64,000 nt of DNA from Oscarella lobularis. Taxonomy: Eukaryota; Porifera; Homoscleromorpha; Homosclerophorida; Oscarellidae. The position numbers and the translations under genes are program-made. The stretch spans positions 1 to 64,000 of the forward strand of contig NC_089179.1 of the NCBI RefSeq assembly GCF_947507565.1. The letters run 5' to 3'. Below are positions 36,626 through 58,451 of the stretch, in pieces. The number at the start of each line of letters is the position of its first letter. Within the stretch, counting starts at the first letter, position 1. The notes below the pieces were generated by a model. The model did not search any database and was not told where the DNA came from. It saw nothing but the letters and a program-made list of their open reading frames with translations.

Positions 36626-38168
36626 CTACATGACTATGCACTGTTCGCTTCCCTTGCCAAGGCTTCCTTTCCGTCGCTTTGGCTTATTTGCCGCCGCCGC
36701 CGCCGCCGCCGCATTCGCCCTTCCGATGACGGCACTGACCGATTGTGTAAAAACTTCCTCGACCCCCTTTTTTCGTTTTGCCGAGCTCTCGACATACGCT
36801 GCCGCTCCCACTTCGCGAGCAAACTTTATCGCACTCTCCGAATTGACGAGCTCTTTATCGTCGGCTATCAATCCTTTCAGCGTAGCCGGATTTTCCCTCA
36901 GGTCGACTTTAGTTGCGATTATTACAAACGGTGTTTCGGGACAGTGGTGCTTGATTTCGGGTATCCACTATAAAAGAAAATAAACCGATTTTAGCGCCCC
37001 ACTGTTTTTAGTTTTATCGCTACACTGGGGACCGATTTAGTACTATATTATCTCTTCTGGGAGGGTGTCTGATTCTCCGATAGCCGTGGTACTCCGGGAG
37101 AAAAGTTCGCTTTCTTCCGGTAACCGGCGGCGTTCGGAGAAGCGAAATCGAATCCGACCTTTATACCTTTGATTTAACGTTTTCGAACGATTCCGGAGAG
37201 GCAGGTGAAAAGCAAACCAAGAAAACGTCTGTCGTTCGATAGGCAACTGGTCGAAATTCTTCGTATTCGTCCTTGCCTATACGAATTAACATGTTATCCA
37301 TAATGTAAATGGCGCGTCGAGGATTGTTGCGGTCGGCGAAAGAATTGCGTTCGCCTCCGCGCATCGCTTCCTTACCGCCCGTGTCCCACAAACGCAGGAA
37401 GAAGGGTTTGCCTTCGATGACGGCAACGTGGTCGTAATCGTCGAACACCTGCATAGCACGAGAGGATGCAAAAATAGAGCTGCGGTAGGGTGAGTTTGTG
37501 TACATTAGAGATACACGATGAGTGTATTTTGCACTGGGTAGCTATGACTTCGCTCGCCCTCGCGCAGGCCGGGGGGTTTCAACGACCCGTGTGGTTGCGT
37601 CTAGGTACGCACACACCCACACAACTCGCCGAAACACGTTCAAAACGCCACGTTTTTCCCCACCGGTTATCATTACGGGGTCGCGGGTGCACGGCCGCAT
37701 GCAATTGCGGAACTGCTTCGCCCGCGGGATTTTTTTTATCGCGGTCGATCGATCGATCGCGTGGACTCGGAAGCAGTTAGTCGGCCTGGGAATGACTGTT
37801 ATCGTCGTCGATCCGCGTCAGGTGCCGACGCGGGGAGACGGGGAAAAGCGACGGAAAAAGAAACGAAGCGCAAAGGGTCGATCGATCGGGGCGCGTGTAG
37901 CTGCATAGTGCGTTGGCGCCGTCTCTCACGATCACATCATTATAATTTACTTCGTTTTGCTAGCTAGCTCTTACTGAAATGCATGACGCAGAAGTGGAAG
38001 TGTGCAACGGGGATCGGGGTCACTACGCGCGTTGTGGTCAGCTTAGAAGGAAGCGAAACGTACCGTTGGTGTCGTAGTTGCTGGAAATTCGCCTTGGATG
38101 TAGGTGGAAAGAAGGCTCGTCTTTCCAGTCGATTCGTCTCCTACGGTGACGATCTGGATGGCTTGCAT
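36626..38168 (-). CDS. Atypical Rho-family GTPase with altered catalytic residues
   Basis: Four exons on the minus strand: 38168-38064, 37448-37376, 37276-37167, 36967-36626; 209 aa. It aligns without gaps to Cdc42/Rac through residue 61: GDESTGKT (10-17), TPTVFDDY (33-40), DTGGKDEY (57-64), ATKVDL, ESSAK. Rho-specific [17 protein letters not shown] and [14 protein letters not shown] are present. The tail has eight alanines, a basic KPKRRK stretch and the CAAX box CIVM. G12, A59 and Q61 are replaced by E, G and K. Intron 2 (37375-37277) is 99 nt and open in frame, so unspliced it would add 33 residues to switch II; removing it restores normal spacing. Intron 1 is unusually long (615 bp). I cannot assign a named Rho subfamily. 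Confidence 0.9.
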
Positions 38169-38594
38169 ATTGAGCGGGTTCGCTAATGCGCGTTCTGTTC
38201 GGCTCGCGAGCAGCTGAGAGACTGGAAAGATGATCCGGCTCGGGGGAGGGTATAGGGAATTAGCGCGGCGTATATCGAAGCTGCGTGGGGCAGGGAATTG
38301 AGATGCAATTTCAACTTCCGCCACGCACACATTCGCTCCAGTGTGCTAATGCAATTAGACAAAAAGCCCTCTAAGTGTTACTTCCTCTCTTTACCGCCTA
38401 AAAATTGTTTACCGTTCATTTCCCTATGTAGACACTGGCGGAGTGGCAATATGATTTGAAGCGTGACTGCGTCGCACGAGTGGGCAAGCAATCGATTTTT
38501 ATCGTCATACAGTAAGAGATGAAGGCCGAAGGTGTGCAACGACGTCATCGTCGTCGTCATCACGGACTCGTCGGCTCAACGCGCGCTAATCAAT
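38169..38594. promoter_or_regulatory. Divergent spacer, Rho GTPase / VPS53
   Basis: 426 bp between outward-facing start codons, so it presumably holds both promoters. It contains CAACGACGTCATCG near 38536, close to the VPS53 start. I see no TATA box, repeat or RNA gene. Confidence 0.35.
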
Positions 38595-41500
38595 ATGGCG
38601 TCCTCGGAAAGCGTCGTCGATCAAGACGACGATATAGCCGCCGAAGACGACGTCGGCTTTCCACTAAAGTTTCCCCCAGACGTAGAGGAAGCTATAGCAG
38701 AGGTCAAACCTGCAGAAAAACGAGAAAAAGCGCTTAGAATCGAACGTTTAGGTTCTTCCGAGCAACGATCCACTCGACAGCCCCGATTTCAATCCAATCG
38801 ACTACATCAACCAATTATTTCCAACCGAACAAGTGAGTCAGAGCGAAAAAGAAACGTTTTATTACGATATTCGTCTACAGTCTCTGTCGAATATCGACGA
38901 CAAAATCGGGCGAATGCGACTCGTCATAAGGCGACTGGACGGTCAAATTCGAGAAGCAGTAAGAGGACAAACGAACGTCGGTCACGACGGTCGACAGGTG
39001 AGAAAGAGAGACAAAGAAAATTTGAAAAAAATATGTGCGTATTTGCGCAAAGTCCCTTGAAGAAGCCCAGAGGGCCATACGAGAACTGTTTCTTCGAATT
39101 AAAGATATCAAGACTAAAGCGGATCGTTCAGAGCAGATGGTGAGGGTGGGGGAGAGAGAGCAGGGAGCACATTGACACTGGTACATGTACAGGTTAAAGA
39201 GATCACGAGAGATATTAAGCAGCTGGATCATGCCAAACGACATTTGACAACTTCAATAACGACTCTCAATCACGTGCACATGTTAGTCGGCGGCGTCGAG
39301 AGTTTAAAGTGAGGAAAAAATTGCGCTACAGTCAGTACGTCAACGAATTCAAAATCTTTTTCCTTTAGAAATCTCGCTAGACGGAGACAATACGGGGAAA
39401 TACATCAGCTCTTGCAGGCAGTCGTCAATGTAGTAGAACATTTTCACAAACACCAAGGAATAGCGCAAATTCGACAATTATCAGACAGGTAAATAAAATA
39501 GGAAAAATTTACGTTATTTTGACTTTTTTTGTCAGCGTTCGCAAGTTACAAGACGAATTAGCTATGCAAATCAAGGGAGATTTTCAGGATGCCTATGGAA
39601 AGCAAGGCACTAGGGTATGTCTCATTATTTATAGACTACGTGTCGTGTAAAACAAAAAACGTTCTCTGTTTAGAGCATTCCTCAAGAGCAACTTGCTCAC
39701 GCTTGCAAAGTGGTTGACGTTCTGGAGAAAAGAGTCAGGTGATCTCCTCCCCCTCGCATTTCCTATGCAATTCCATTACTATCATATCTTATCTTCCATC
39801 TCAGAGATGATTTGGTTGAGTGGTACATTAACCTCGAGCTCGCTGAATACACGGTTTTATTTCATGAGAGCGAGGATGTGTGGCGGCTGGCGGCGCGCCC
39901 TTGTTTAGTTAACGTGTTCATCGTTTCTCTTCTTCTTCTTTAGGCTTCTTGGCTGGACAAGATTGATCGAAGATATGCGTGGCTTCGACGCGTTCTCGTT
40001 CAATACCAACAGGAAGGAACGAAGATATTTCCGCCTTCGTGGCACGTCGCTGAGCGCATAACGGAGCGTTTTTGCGAAGTGACAAGGTAGAGAGAGAGAG
40101 ACGCAGCTGAGCAGACGTTAGGCCGACACAACGTAACGTAACGCTTGATTGGTCGCTTGCCTTTGTGACATCATTGGCTCTCCTTGACCATATTTGGAAG
40201 TTGCGTTACGTTTACGTTACGTCTCTCCTCTAGGGATGATCTAGCCAAGTTGATGACGGATCGTGCCTCGTCTTTGGAAGTGAAACTGCTCCTCTTTGCT
40301 ATACAAAAGACGACTTCATTCGAGAAAGTCTTATCTCAGCAATTTGTTACTTATCGAACAGAGAAGGAAGTAATTCAATCATATATAGCAGCTATCATGA
40401 CTTTGTCTCATCCTCTCTCCCAAGGACTCTCCACGTGACGAGGACGGTGATGACGTAACAGCCGCGGAAGACGACGATGACGAAGACGAAAACGAGCCAA
40501 GGGTACATACGCTCGCGTTTTTCCTACTCTTGGCTATTTTTTACAGGAGAACGACAATGACGTCGACGAAATCAAACGTCGAAAGAAACCGTCATCACCT
40601 TTTCTAGGAATGATATCCTCTTGCTTTGAACCTCATCTCAACGTCTACATTGAGTCTCAAGACAAGTGAGGAGCGCGAGCAGAAAATATTTTATGATGAC
40701 GTCATTTATTAGAAACTTGGCCGAATTGCTCGACCGATTCGTTCAAGATTACAAGAGCAAGGGCGCTCCTACGGCGTCGGTTGAAGGCGGCGGCGTCGTT
40801 CTGCCAAGCTGCTCCGATCTTTTTGTCTTTTATAAAAAGTGCATGGTTCAGTGCTCGCAGCTGAGCACGGGAGAACCACTTCTACAGCTAATGGGCGTCT
40901 TTCAAAAGTACCTCAAGGAATACGGCGCTCGTCTTCTAACGGCAAACCTTCCAAAGTAAGCGCCTTTCTCACGTTTACCGACGCAACGTTACGTAGTCTT
41001 GTCATTGGTCCGCTTGCCTTTGTGACATCATCGACCTCTGACTACTAAATCCCCGTCTGTTGCCTAGGACTACAGTGAGTGGGGGACTCAGTTTCTTGAA
41101 GGATGTCGAGGTGAAGTTAAATGCCGACGAATTGGCTCGAACCTGCTGCATATTGAGCACAGCTGAGTATTGTTTGGACACTACACAACAGGTGAAAGAT
41201 GCAATCCACGTATAAATAGGATCTATTGTCTTCTCATTGTCGTAGCTTGAAGAAAAACTGAAATCCAAAGTTAAGCGAGCCTATGTAGAGCGAGTTCACT
41301 TTACTCCCGTAGTGGACATGTTTCAAGGGTAAGAGACGATATTTTAGTAGTAAAAAATAATAAATATATATCTTTTGTTATTAGAGTGATTAATAGTTGC
41401 GTGCAACTCTTAGTTCAGCAATTGGAGACAGCCTGCGATGCACCACTCACTGCTATGATTAAGGTACTAATAATTTATTAATTTTATGGATTATGAAATA

Positions 41501-42551
41501 GTATCGTTTTAATGTGTTTAGACCCACTGGCAGACCGTTGAAGCGGTGGGGGATCAGAGTCCATACGTCACTGCAATTGGAGTTCACGTTCGAGACACTA
41601 TTCCCGTTATACGAAACAACTTGGCATCTGCTCGGAAATATTTCACCAACTTTTGCCTGAAATTTGTAAAGTAAGATCTCTTGTGGAGAAATCTCGAACA
41701 ATGGGTGGGGATTTTTTCTTTTACAGTTCCTTTATACCCAAGTTTGTTATTCATTTGTACAAGTGCAAGCCAGTTAGCACTGTTGGAGCCGAGCAGGTAA
41801 GGATAGATCAATAAGGGGGCCCCCCCTTTTTCTACAAGGGTATTTTCTATCAGCTGCTATTGGACGCACATTCAATCAAAACGATCCTATTGGACTTACC
41901 CTCTGTTGGATCAGCCATCAGCCGAAAGCCCCCCGCCAGGTAAACCTTCAATTCATTCACACTAGGCGACGCAACGTTACGTAAGAACTTGATTGGTCAC
42001 TTGCCTTTGTGACATCACGTAACTTCCAAATATGGTCAGGAGAGTGATGTCACAAAGGCAAGCAACCAATCAAGAGACGAATTCTTACATTACGTCACCT
42101 TGCGTCATTTCCATAGCTACACGAAAATAGTCAACAAAGGGATGTCAAGAGCTGAAATGATACTGAAAGTATGTACCCGTATGGTCTCCGCGCGAGCAGC
42201 GACTCTAGATTGTTTCTCTTTTCAGATAGTCATGTCTCCGCACGACCAAGCGAAGCCGTTTGTAACAAGCTATTTGAAATTACTTGAAAATTCGGATCAA
42301 GGGGATTTTCAGAAAGTCTTAGAAATGAAGGTGAGATCTCGCGTTTACGTAAGTGTGCACGTGCCCTATTTCGTCTTTGAGTACAGGGACTAAAGCGAAG
42401 CGAACAGAATCCTCTTATGGAGGAATTCCGAAGTCAAGGGCCGAGTCGCGAGCGAGGTGCGACGTCTGCCGCTCACTCGTCAGAACCCGCAAAAGAACAG
42501 CAGTCAAGTCGCATAAAAAAGCTCGAAAGACTCATCAAAAGACAATTCTAA
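38595..42551 (+). CDS. VPS53: GARP/EARP tethering subunit VPS53
   Basis: Subunit of the complex tethering endosome-derived vesicles to the trans-Golgi network. 817 aa (human about 832), strongly conserved, e.g. [58 protein letters not shown]; the C-terminus [12 protein letters not shown] matches the human end. Exons: 38595-38702, 38752-38832, 38881-38997, 39053-39139, 39193-39308, 39369-39488, 39536-39614, 39674-39738, 39805-39877, 39944-40086, 40234-40345, 40425-40502, 40547-40665, 40713-40955, 41068-41191, 41246-41328, 41385-41463, 41522-41670, 41727-41796, 41854-41939, 42117-42168, 42226-42330, 42387-42551. The linker in exons 12-13 is an acidic Asp/Glu run unlike the human one. Introns 10, 14 and 20 contain hairpin elements. 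Convergent with BLTP2. Confidence 0.96.
40116..40223 (+). mobile_element. Intronic hairpin element, copy B
   Basis: Fills most of VPS53 intron 10 (40087-40233). It has GTTAGGCCGACACAACGTAA at the left, core GCTTGATTGGTCGCTTGCCT, then GACCATATTTGGAAGTTGCG and ACGTTACGT at the right. Confidence 0.75.
40979..41037 (+). mobile_element. Intronic hairpin element, copy C (half copy)
   Basis: Within VPS53 intron 14 (40956-41067). Contains CGACGCAACGTTACGTAG, then CATTGGTCCGCTTGCCTTTG and TGACATCATCG. The right half of the element is missing. Confidence 0.65.
41963..42108 (+). mobile_element. Intronic hairpin element, copy D (long inverted repeat)
   Basis: Occupies nearly all of VPS53 intron 20 (41940-42116). 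The left arm (41967-42017: GACGCAACGTTACGTAAG, TTGATTGGTCACTTGCCTTT, GTGACATCA) returns inverted at 42044-42107 (TGATGTCACAAAGGCAAGCA … TTACGTCACCTTGCGTC). A 26-nt loop holds ACTTCCAAATATGGTC. Confidence 0.8.
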
Positions 42552-42699
42552 ATGAGAATGCGTCTTCGGGATTTCTATACGGGATGTCGACGCACGTGAT
42601 TCACGACCTCGCCTCGTGTTCGTCGTTTCTCCTCTTTTTCTTCAGAAATCAGCGCGTTTTTTTACTGTTTAAGGTCTCTCTTGGGGTCTCGGCGTGGAG

Positions 42700-42855
42700 A
42701 TGCTTCGTCTAACCCAGTTGCGCGTTCAATATGTCAGCTACAATGCCGTCGCCTCTCTCTCTGTGCTTTCGAGTCGATCAGAAACGATTTTTCAGCGTGC
42801 GTGGATTGATACGACTAATCCGGATAAGGTTCTAAAGGAAAGAAGAAGTCGTTGA
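42700..42855 (+). CDS. Possible 51-aa small ORF, unproven
   Basis: An ATG frame of 51 codons lies in the convergent spacer after VPS53. The predicted peptide starts MLRLTQLRVQYVSYNAVASL: basic, Ser/Leu-rich and free of acidic residues for its first 27 positions, like a mitochondrial presequence. It ends TTNPDKVLKERRSR. No homologue is recognised. It could equally be 3' UTR of VPS53 or chance. Confidence 0.2.
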   Translation: MLRLTQLRVQYVSYNAVASLSVLSSRSETIFQRAWIDTTNPDKVLKERRSR

Positions 42856-42879
42856 TCGGGGCTTGGTTCATGGAGGTAA

Positions 42880-43390
42880 TTATTTATTGATTTCCCCTTG
42901 TCACAAGTGTTTTGTCATGTAGTTGTTCTCTCAATCGGACGAGGCAGACGCAGCCATCTCTCTGGGCCGAGAGCGATAAATTGGCCGTACCTCTGCAGAG
43001 GCTATAGAGCGCCTCCCCGTGTAAGGCAGGGCACTGGCGGGTAATGACAGTGACGCCCCTTGGAATTGCACCTGTGAGTGGACTGACATCCCAGCTGCCA
43101 CTTTCACAGTCCAAGGCTCGGAGCCAGGAGGTTAAACGGGCTCACCCTCCGCGGGGGAGTATGGAGTGACCCCACGAGTCCGTTGACTCACAGCAGGTGC
43201 CCACCTGGCCTTGCCTCCCATTTGGGGCGAGGGGGTGGATGGAGGAGAGGGAGAACTATGCTCAATTTTTGAATTAACATCCGGGACTTTATTGAAATAA
43301 AATTTAAATATGACCCATGCTGCTTTTTTGCACAATGTAGCGCGCTTGCAAGAGCCTGAACGTGCGTATATTGTGTGCCTACTACTCACA
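42880..43390. other. GC-rich insertion of unknown origin, possible retroelement fragment
   Basis: About 500 bp with composition unlike its neighbours (GC-rich from 42930 to about 43250) sits between two convergent genes. It ends rightward in ACTTTATTGAAATAAAATTT. On the minus strand two open stretches (43389-43132 and 43114-42884) read Ser/Pro/Arg-rich peptides without recognised similarity. No terminal repeats or target-site duplication were found. Confidence 0.35.
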
Positions 43391-43425
43391 GTACAAAAAA
43401 AGAGGATATATATATTAAATACCGA

Positions 43426-53525
<10,100 letters not shown>

Positions 53526-53672
53526 GGCAAATCGACGAAACGAACTGCCGATGTCCCGGATATTTCGCAAGACTTCCAAACTCAAACCACCAAAAGAGAG
53601 AAAAAAACAGCAACAACGCCAAAGAAAAAACAAAAAAGCAAAGATCCCTTCCCTTTGAATGGTCTAAGAGGC

Positions 53673-56600
53673 CTAAGAGCGAAGGATGGCTTCGAAGAGT
53701 TGTTGCACCCCCGTTATGACGTCAGTTGTTCGCGTCTTGAGAGCCAACTGCAAAAAAAAACAGACAAAGTCAATAGCGACCGCAATAGAGCCAAATTCAT
53801 CCCGCTACAGCCCTATCTCGAATTGGCGCCAACTTTGCAGCTGACTAATAAATGTAGCTACTCACGTGAACTTGAGAAGCGCCCGGTTGGAATTTGAGTT
53901 CACCGAGAACCCAAATTCCATTCGTGAACTTCAACGAAACGTAGAGCATGTCCTTAGAAAGCCAAACATTGCCTCAAATCAATCAAAAAGTCCCTAGAAA
54001 ACGAACCTGTCCGTCAACAGTTCTCTTAGCAATGAGAAAAATGTTATTGCTCGCCAATTTCTGCTGAGCAGCATCTATAATATGAAAAAAATTGAAAATT
54101 GATACGCAAATAAGGAGTTTTAGAGACCTGCATGGATAGAGATGCCTTGAATCGCGTGCTGTTTCTCATTGTCAGCTGGAATGTCTTTCCACGTAGCCAA
54201 GAAAACTTTGCGATCTAAAAATAGAAAAAAAAACGAGAGTTGCGCGCGTCAATCCCTCCCCCCCTCCCACCCCCGTGTCTTTTACCCATTTGCCCGTCTT
54301 CCACCCACAAGGTATTGAATGGAACCAAGCAGACAAAGTAAAAGACGTCAACGTTGTTCTTAATAGCAATCTGCAGCTGATTGAGAGGATCCATTCTCTG
54401 AATAGGACCAACTAAAAAATAAATAAAACTCAGATTAATTAATAATAAATAACTGCACATCATACTTGTGTTGAGAGGAAGTGAAAACGTAGCAGAAGCG
54501 TTAGGAAAGATAGGAGACGGTATCTGCAATTGGCAAGCCGGAGTAATACCAAAACTAACGGCACAAATACGTCACACGTACCACACACCCCTTTTCTCAT
54601 ATCACTTCCTCCTATACCTGTTCTTGTTAAATTGAACAGCAAAGTCTCCCATTGGCTGCATGGCGCGATTCGTCACCGTCAAATCCATATAAAGCTGATT
54701 CTGTCGACGCGAAAACGTGCCGGAAACTTCGAGTCCTTTGCCTCGCGCCGCTTCAAGCCAAATGGCAGTCGGTTGGACGTACATTGAGCCTTGATTGGCT
54801 AGACCCATGCTTCCGGAAAGACCAAAGAGATCTCCGAGGCCGCCGCCGCCGCCGCCAGACGGAGCCGGAGCCGGAGCGGAAGTCTGACCGATCCCCACTC
54901 CAAGCTAAGAAATCTATTTTAGAAATCGTCCGGGAAACGCGCTAGAAACGTGTACGCTCGCGCATCAAACGGGTTCCTAGCACCCAACTCAACTGTACAC
55001 TACTCTACGGTCTGACGCGTCCGCAACAGAATCAAATTTATCACCCTAGAAGACGTATCTCATGAGAGGAGACGTTGGCGCCAAAATTGCAGCTGACTAA
55101 TAACTAGCTACCAGAGAGGCGACGAATTGGCGCCAAAAATTGCAGCTGACTAATAACTAGCTACTCGCGCGTGAACAGAAAGACGCAAGAATACGCACTG
55201 CGTAAACGCCGCGTCCTACTACTTCTCTTACCAATTCATCTAGGCCTCCGCCAAGAAGATCCATTCCTCCGCCGCCACCGCCGCCGCCGCTGGGGGCGAA
55301 GGCGGGAGCAGCAGCGGGCATCGTTTGTGGCTGAGGTGGCCCCAAATCCATGCTGAGAAGATCGCCTATTAGAGAATCTTGAGGCGCTTGAATAACTGTT
55401 GGTTGAACGGGAGCTGGAGCTGGGGCCAGAACGGCGGCCACTGCCTGAGGCGCTTCCGTTGACGCCGCCGCAGCCGGTGATCTAAGTCAAAATTATTTCT
55501 AATTTAAAATCAAAAATTTTTAATATATATTTACGGTTCTGCTCTCTGTGGCAATGTGACTCGCTTAACAGGCGTTCGTCCCTCGACAAATGCACTCGGA
55601 GGCTTGTGGTAGACGGAAGCCAACGTAGAAATGTGGCAAATCAATTCTAGAAAAAATATTCTATATAAATCAAAGACGTCACGTGACCTCTTTTCTACCG
55701 TCCAAAAGAGTCGGTTCAAGACGATCCGTCTCTTCCGATATCAAAGGCTTCTCAGCCAAAACAACTTCCTACAAAATTAATTAATTATTAATCTAAAGCC
55801 CATGCGAACAAACGGGACCTTAGCAGCAGCAGGATCTGTTGATAGCAATCGCCAATAAATGTATCCACGATCGCGCAAATCAGGATTATCACTCTCCTAA
55901 AAAATAAATAAATACATAGTTTTAAGTCACGTGTGCCACGTACCTGTGTAGCCAAGTTAAGAACTTGTTGAACGAGCTCCTGAGTCTCAGAAGGACGCTT
56001 GAGAAAGAGCTTCACAATGGCAGTGAGAAGTTGAAGTTGAACCTAAATAAATGAAGCTAGATTATATAATCAATATATCCGGCCACGCCCACCATGGTGC
56101 TTTCGTCTTGGAAACCGTCAAGAAAGGACTTGAGTAGCTCATCAGCGTTATCAATTCTCTCCGCGTATTCTCCCACAATCCAGATCATAGAAGCTCTAGA
56201 GAACTCATTTATATCAATTTAATTCAATGATGAGACTTTGTACTCACTTTGCTTCTGGTTCGTCGAGTGAGTCGAGATTCTCACACAGCGTTGCTATGAT
56301 ACTCTCGTACTTATTGGGATATTTACGAAAGATGTCCTGTCACAACAACCAAAATTAAATAATTAATTAAAATAATGACGTCATTACTCACTTTGATAAC
56401 AACGATGGCTTCTTGGACAACGTAATTGACTTTCGTCTGAATCAATTCGACGAGCGTGGAAACGCAACGTTCAGCCGTTTGCTAATAAATACATAAATAA
56501 ATAGATATCACGTGACCAAAATATGGTTTTTACTTCGACTTTGATAGCACAACGGCCAATAGCTCTGACTGACTTTCTTACGAAATCGACATCCACTTCC

Positions 56601-58174
56601 GTAGCATATCTAGATAAAAATCGTAATAATTAATCGATTATTAATTATGCATTTCTTACTCTTTCAATTCAGCTAGGACTTGGGCAATGTTCGACACCGT
56701 AGTGAGTCGTATCATGATGTCCAACTTCTCTAATTTGACGTAGATTGGATCGTTGTACTTGACAAAGAAAACCTTCATCTCGTTCTGAAGAACTTCGGGT
56801 CTAAATCGCAAATAGAAACAATGCTGCAAGAAAAAACAATTTCACCTCTTCTGAACAACCAAATTGATGTTGCGCAGGGCAACGTACTGCACTTCCGGTT
56901 CAGACGACAAAAGAGTAACTTTAGAGAAAAAACATCAAAAAAAATACTTTAATTATTATATTGATTATATATACCAAGAGGAGGTGCAAGTTTTCGCGTC
57001 AACGTGGTCAAATAATCGGATCCAGACGAAAGCATTTCCATGAATTTCATCAGCACTTTAACCGCGGATAAGACGACAGCCGCATTAGCGTGAGACAGAC
57101 GCGGCGTCACTCTCTCACAAATACTAAATAAAAATAAAAATACATATAACTCCATCACGTGACATTACACATACCTTTGAGATTCGCGATCATTGCAGGG
57201 AACGTACGTTGCCAAGGCATCCAAAATGAAAATCTGTCCCCATCTAGAAAAGAGGAAGAATTTTAATTCACGTGACGTCGTCACGTGACGTGTGATTTCT
57301 TACTCAGTGCATTCATTCAAAGCCGTAAGAAGCTTATTCACAATGGGAGAACTCAATTCAAATTGAGCTGCGGCCGTGGGCGAAGAATCGCTAATCTCGC
57401 TCAACGAAGCCACGGCATTCGCAACAACCTAATTAAAATAAAATAAAAAAACCAATCATACTATTGAAATCAATATAGTACTACCATGGGATTGGAATCA
57501 GAGAGAAGATCTCGAAGACAGTCAAGAAATCCTTGATCTTCAACAAGAGCCGCGTTGATATCATGCAACTTTGCCACACACACGGCAGCCGTCTTCCGGA
57601 CATACGGGTCTTCATCCTAAATTTAATAAATAAATACGATTGCCCCGCCCATCCATCCTAGTATCTTTTTTACCTTGAGACATTTTCTAAGCGGTTCGCA
57701 CAAATATTCGGTGATCTTGTCGACCCGTATGCATCCCATCGTTCGCACGGCCAACGCTCGAATGAGAGGATTGGGATCTTCGCAATCCTTCACGAACGTA
57801 TTCACGGCGAGAATTGCTAAATCGGGTTGCGATTTCGCGTAGTTCATCAGATACAGATAGACGAGTTTTTTCAGTTCGAGATTGTCCGTTTGCATGCAGT
57901 TGACGACGTCCGGAAAGAGGGAACTGTTTAGGATCGAACGTCGCGATTTTTGAATTTTTTTCCGCCCCATCGTCTCACCTAACGTCTTTTCCCACTGTCA
58001 TGCTTGCTATGACTTTCTTCACCGCTTCTTTCTTTCTGTCGCGCTTCTCGCTTTGGAGATCGGCTTTCAATTCGGCGATTTCGCCTGCATTCGACAGTCT
58101 CTTGCAATTCTTTGTCGTCGCGCCGCGTCTATCATACCTTTTTTCGTTGTCGTGAAATATTTGGCATCCGACAT
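53673..58174 (-). CDS. AP2B1: Clathrin adaptor beta subunit (AP-1/AP-2 beta)
   Basis: Large beta adaptin binding dileucine cargo and clathrin; 955 aa. The N-terminal trunk ([37 protein letters not shown]) is nearly identical to human AP1B1/AP2B1. The hinge contains a clathrin box (LLSMD), and the ear is complete. Invertebrates often have one AP1/2-beta, so the AP2B1 symbol is a convenience. Exons (minus): 58174-58138, 58084-57979, 57923-57674, 57616-57485, 57428-57304, 57243-57175, 57123-56975, 56918-56846, 56800-56660, 56609-56534, 56481-56392, 56336-56248, 56195-56093, 56042-55944, 55896-55819, 55768-55699, 55646-55535, 55481-55232, 54904-54618, 54554-54466, 54411-54286, 54214-54128, 54074-54007, 53952-53866, 53747-53673. 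The hinge is Gly/Ala/Pro-rich from GCC/GGC repeats. The hinge-ear and last introns carry copies of a short shared repeat. Confidence 0.96.
53822..53870. repeat. Short dispersed repeat, copy 1
   Basis: ATTGGCGCCAACTTTGCAG then CTGACTAATAAATGTAGCTA and CTCACGTGAA, at the donor end of the last AP-beta intron. Closely matches the two copies near 55.1 kb. Confidence 0.6.
55078..55111. repeat. Short dispersed repeat, copy 2
   Basis: GCGCCAAAATTGCAGCTGAC followed by TAATAACTAGCTAC, in the 327-bp AP-beta intron 54905-55231. Confidence 0.65.
55124..55177. repeat. Short dispersed repeat, copy 3
   Basis: Same motif as copy 2, 48 bp away in the same intron, preceded by GAATTGGCGCC and followed by CTCGCGCGTGAAC, which parallels the CTCACGTGAAC after copy 1. 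Confidence 0.65.
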
Positions 58175-58451
58175 TGCTTCCCAAATCGCAGGCAGACGTC
58201 AGAAATCGCAGATCGGCAGGATTGGAGACGGATTGCAATGCAAAGAGTTCTCCGAGAAAGACACGCATGCGTACTCTCTACACTGCCGCGCGCGACGCGC
58301 GGGCGGGATTAGAACGACCAGCTGAAAAATTCGATTCGTGGTGTAATTACGAAAAAAAGACGTGCGCACACTGCTAACCTTAATTCTCCTCAAGAACAGG
58401 AGTCAAATTGTTCCTACCCTACCAGGCAGTATCGCTCGAATCGCTAGTTTC

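Noticed and set aside
37490-37967. ORFs inside Rho intron 1
   Set aside because: They lie in a GC-rich intron containing GATC repeats, overlap each other in different frames and have no recognisable content.
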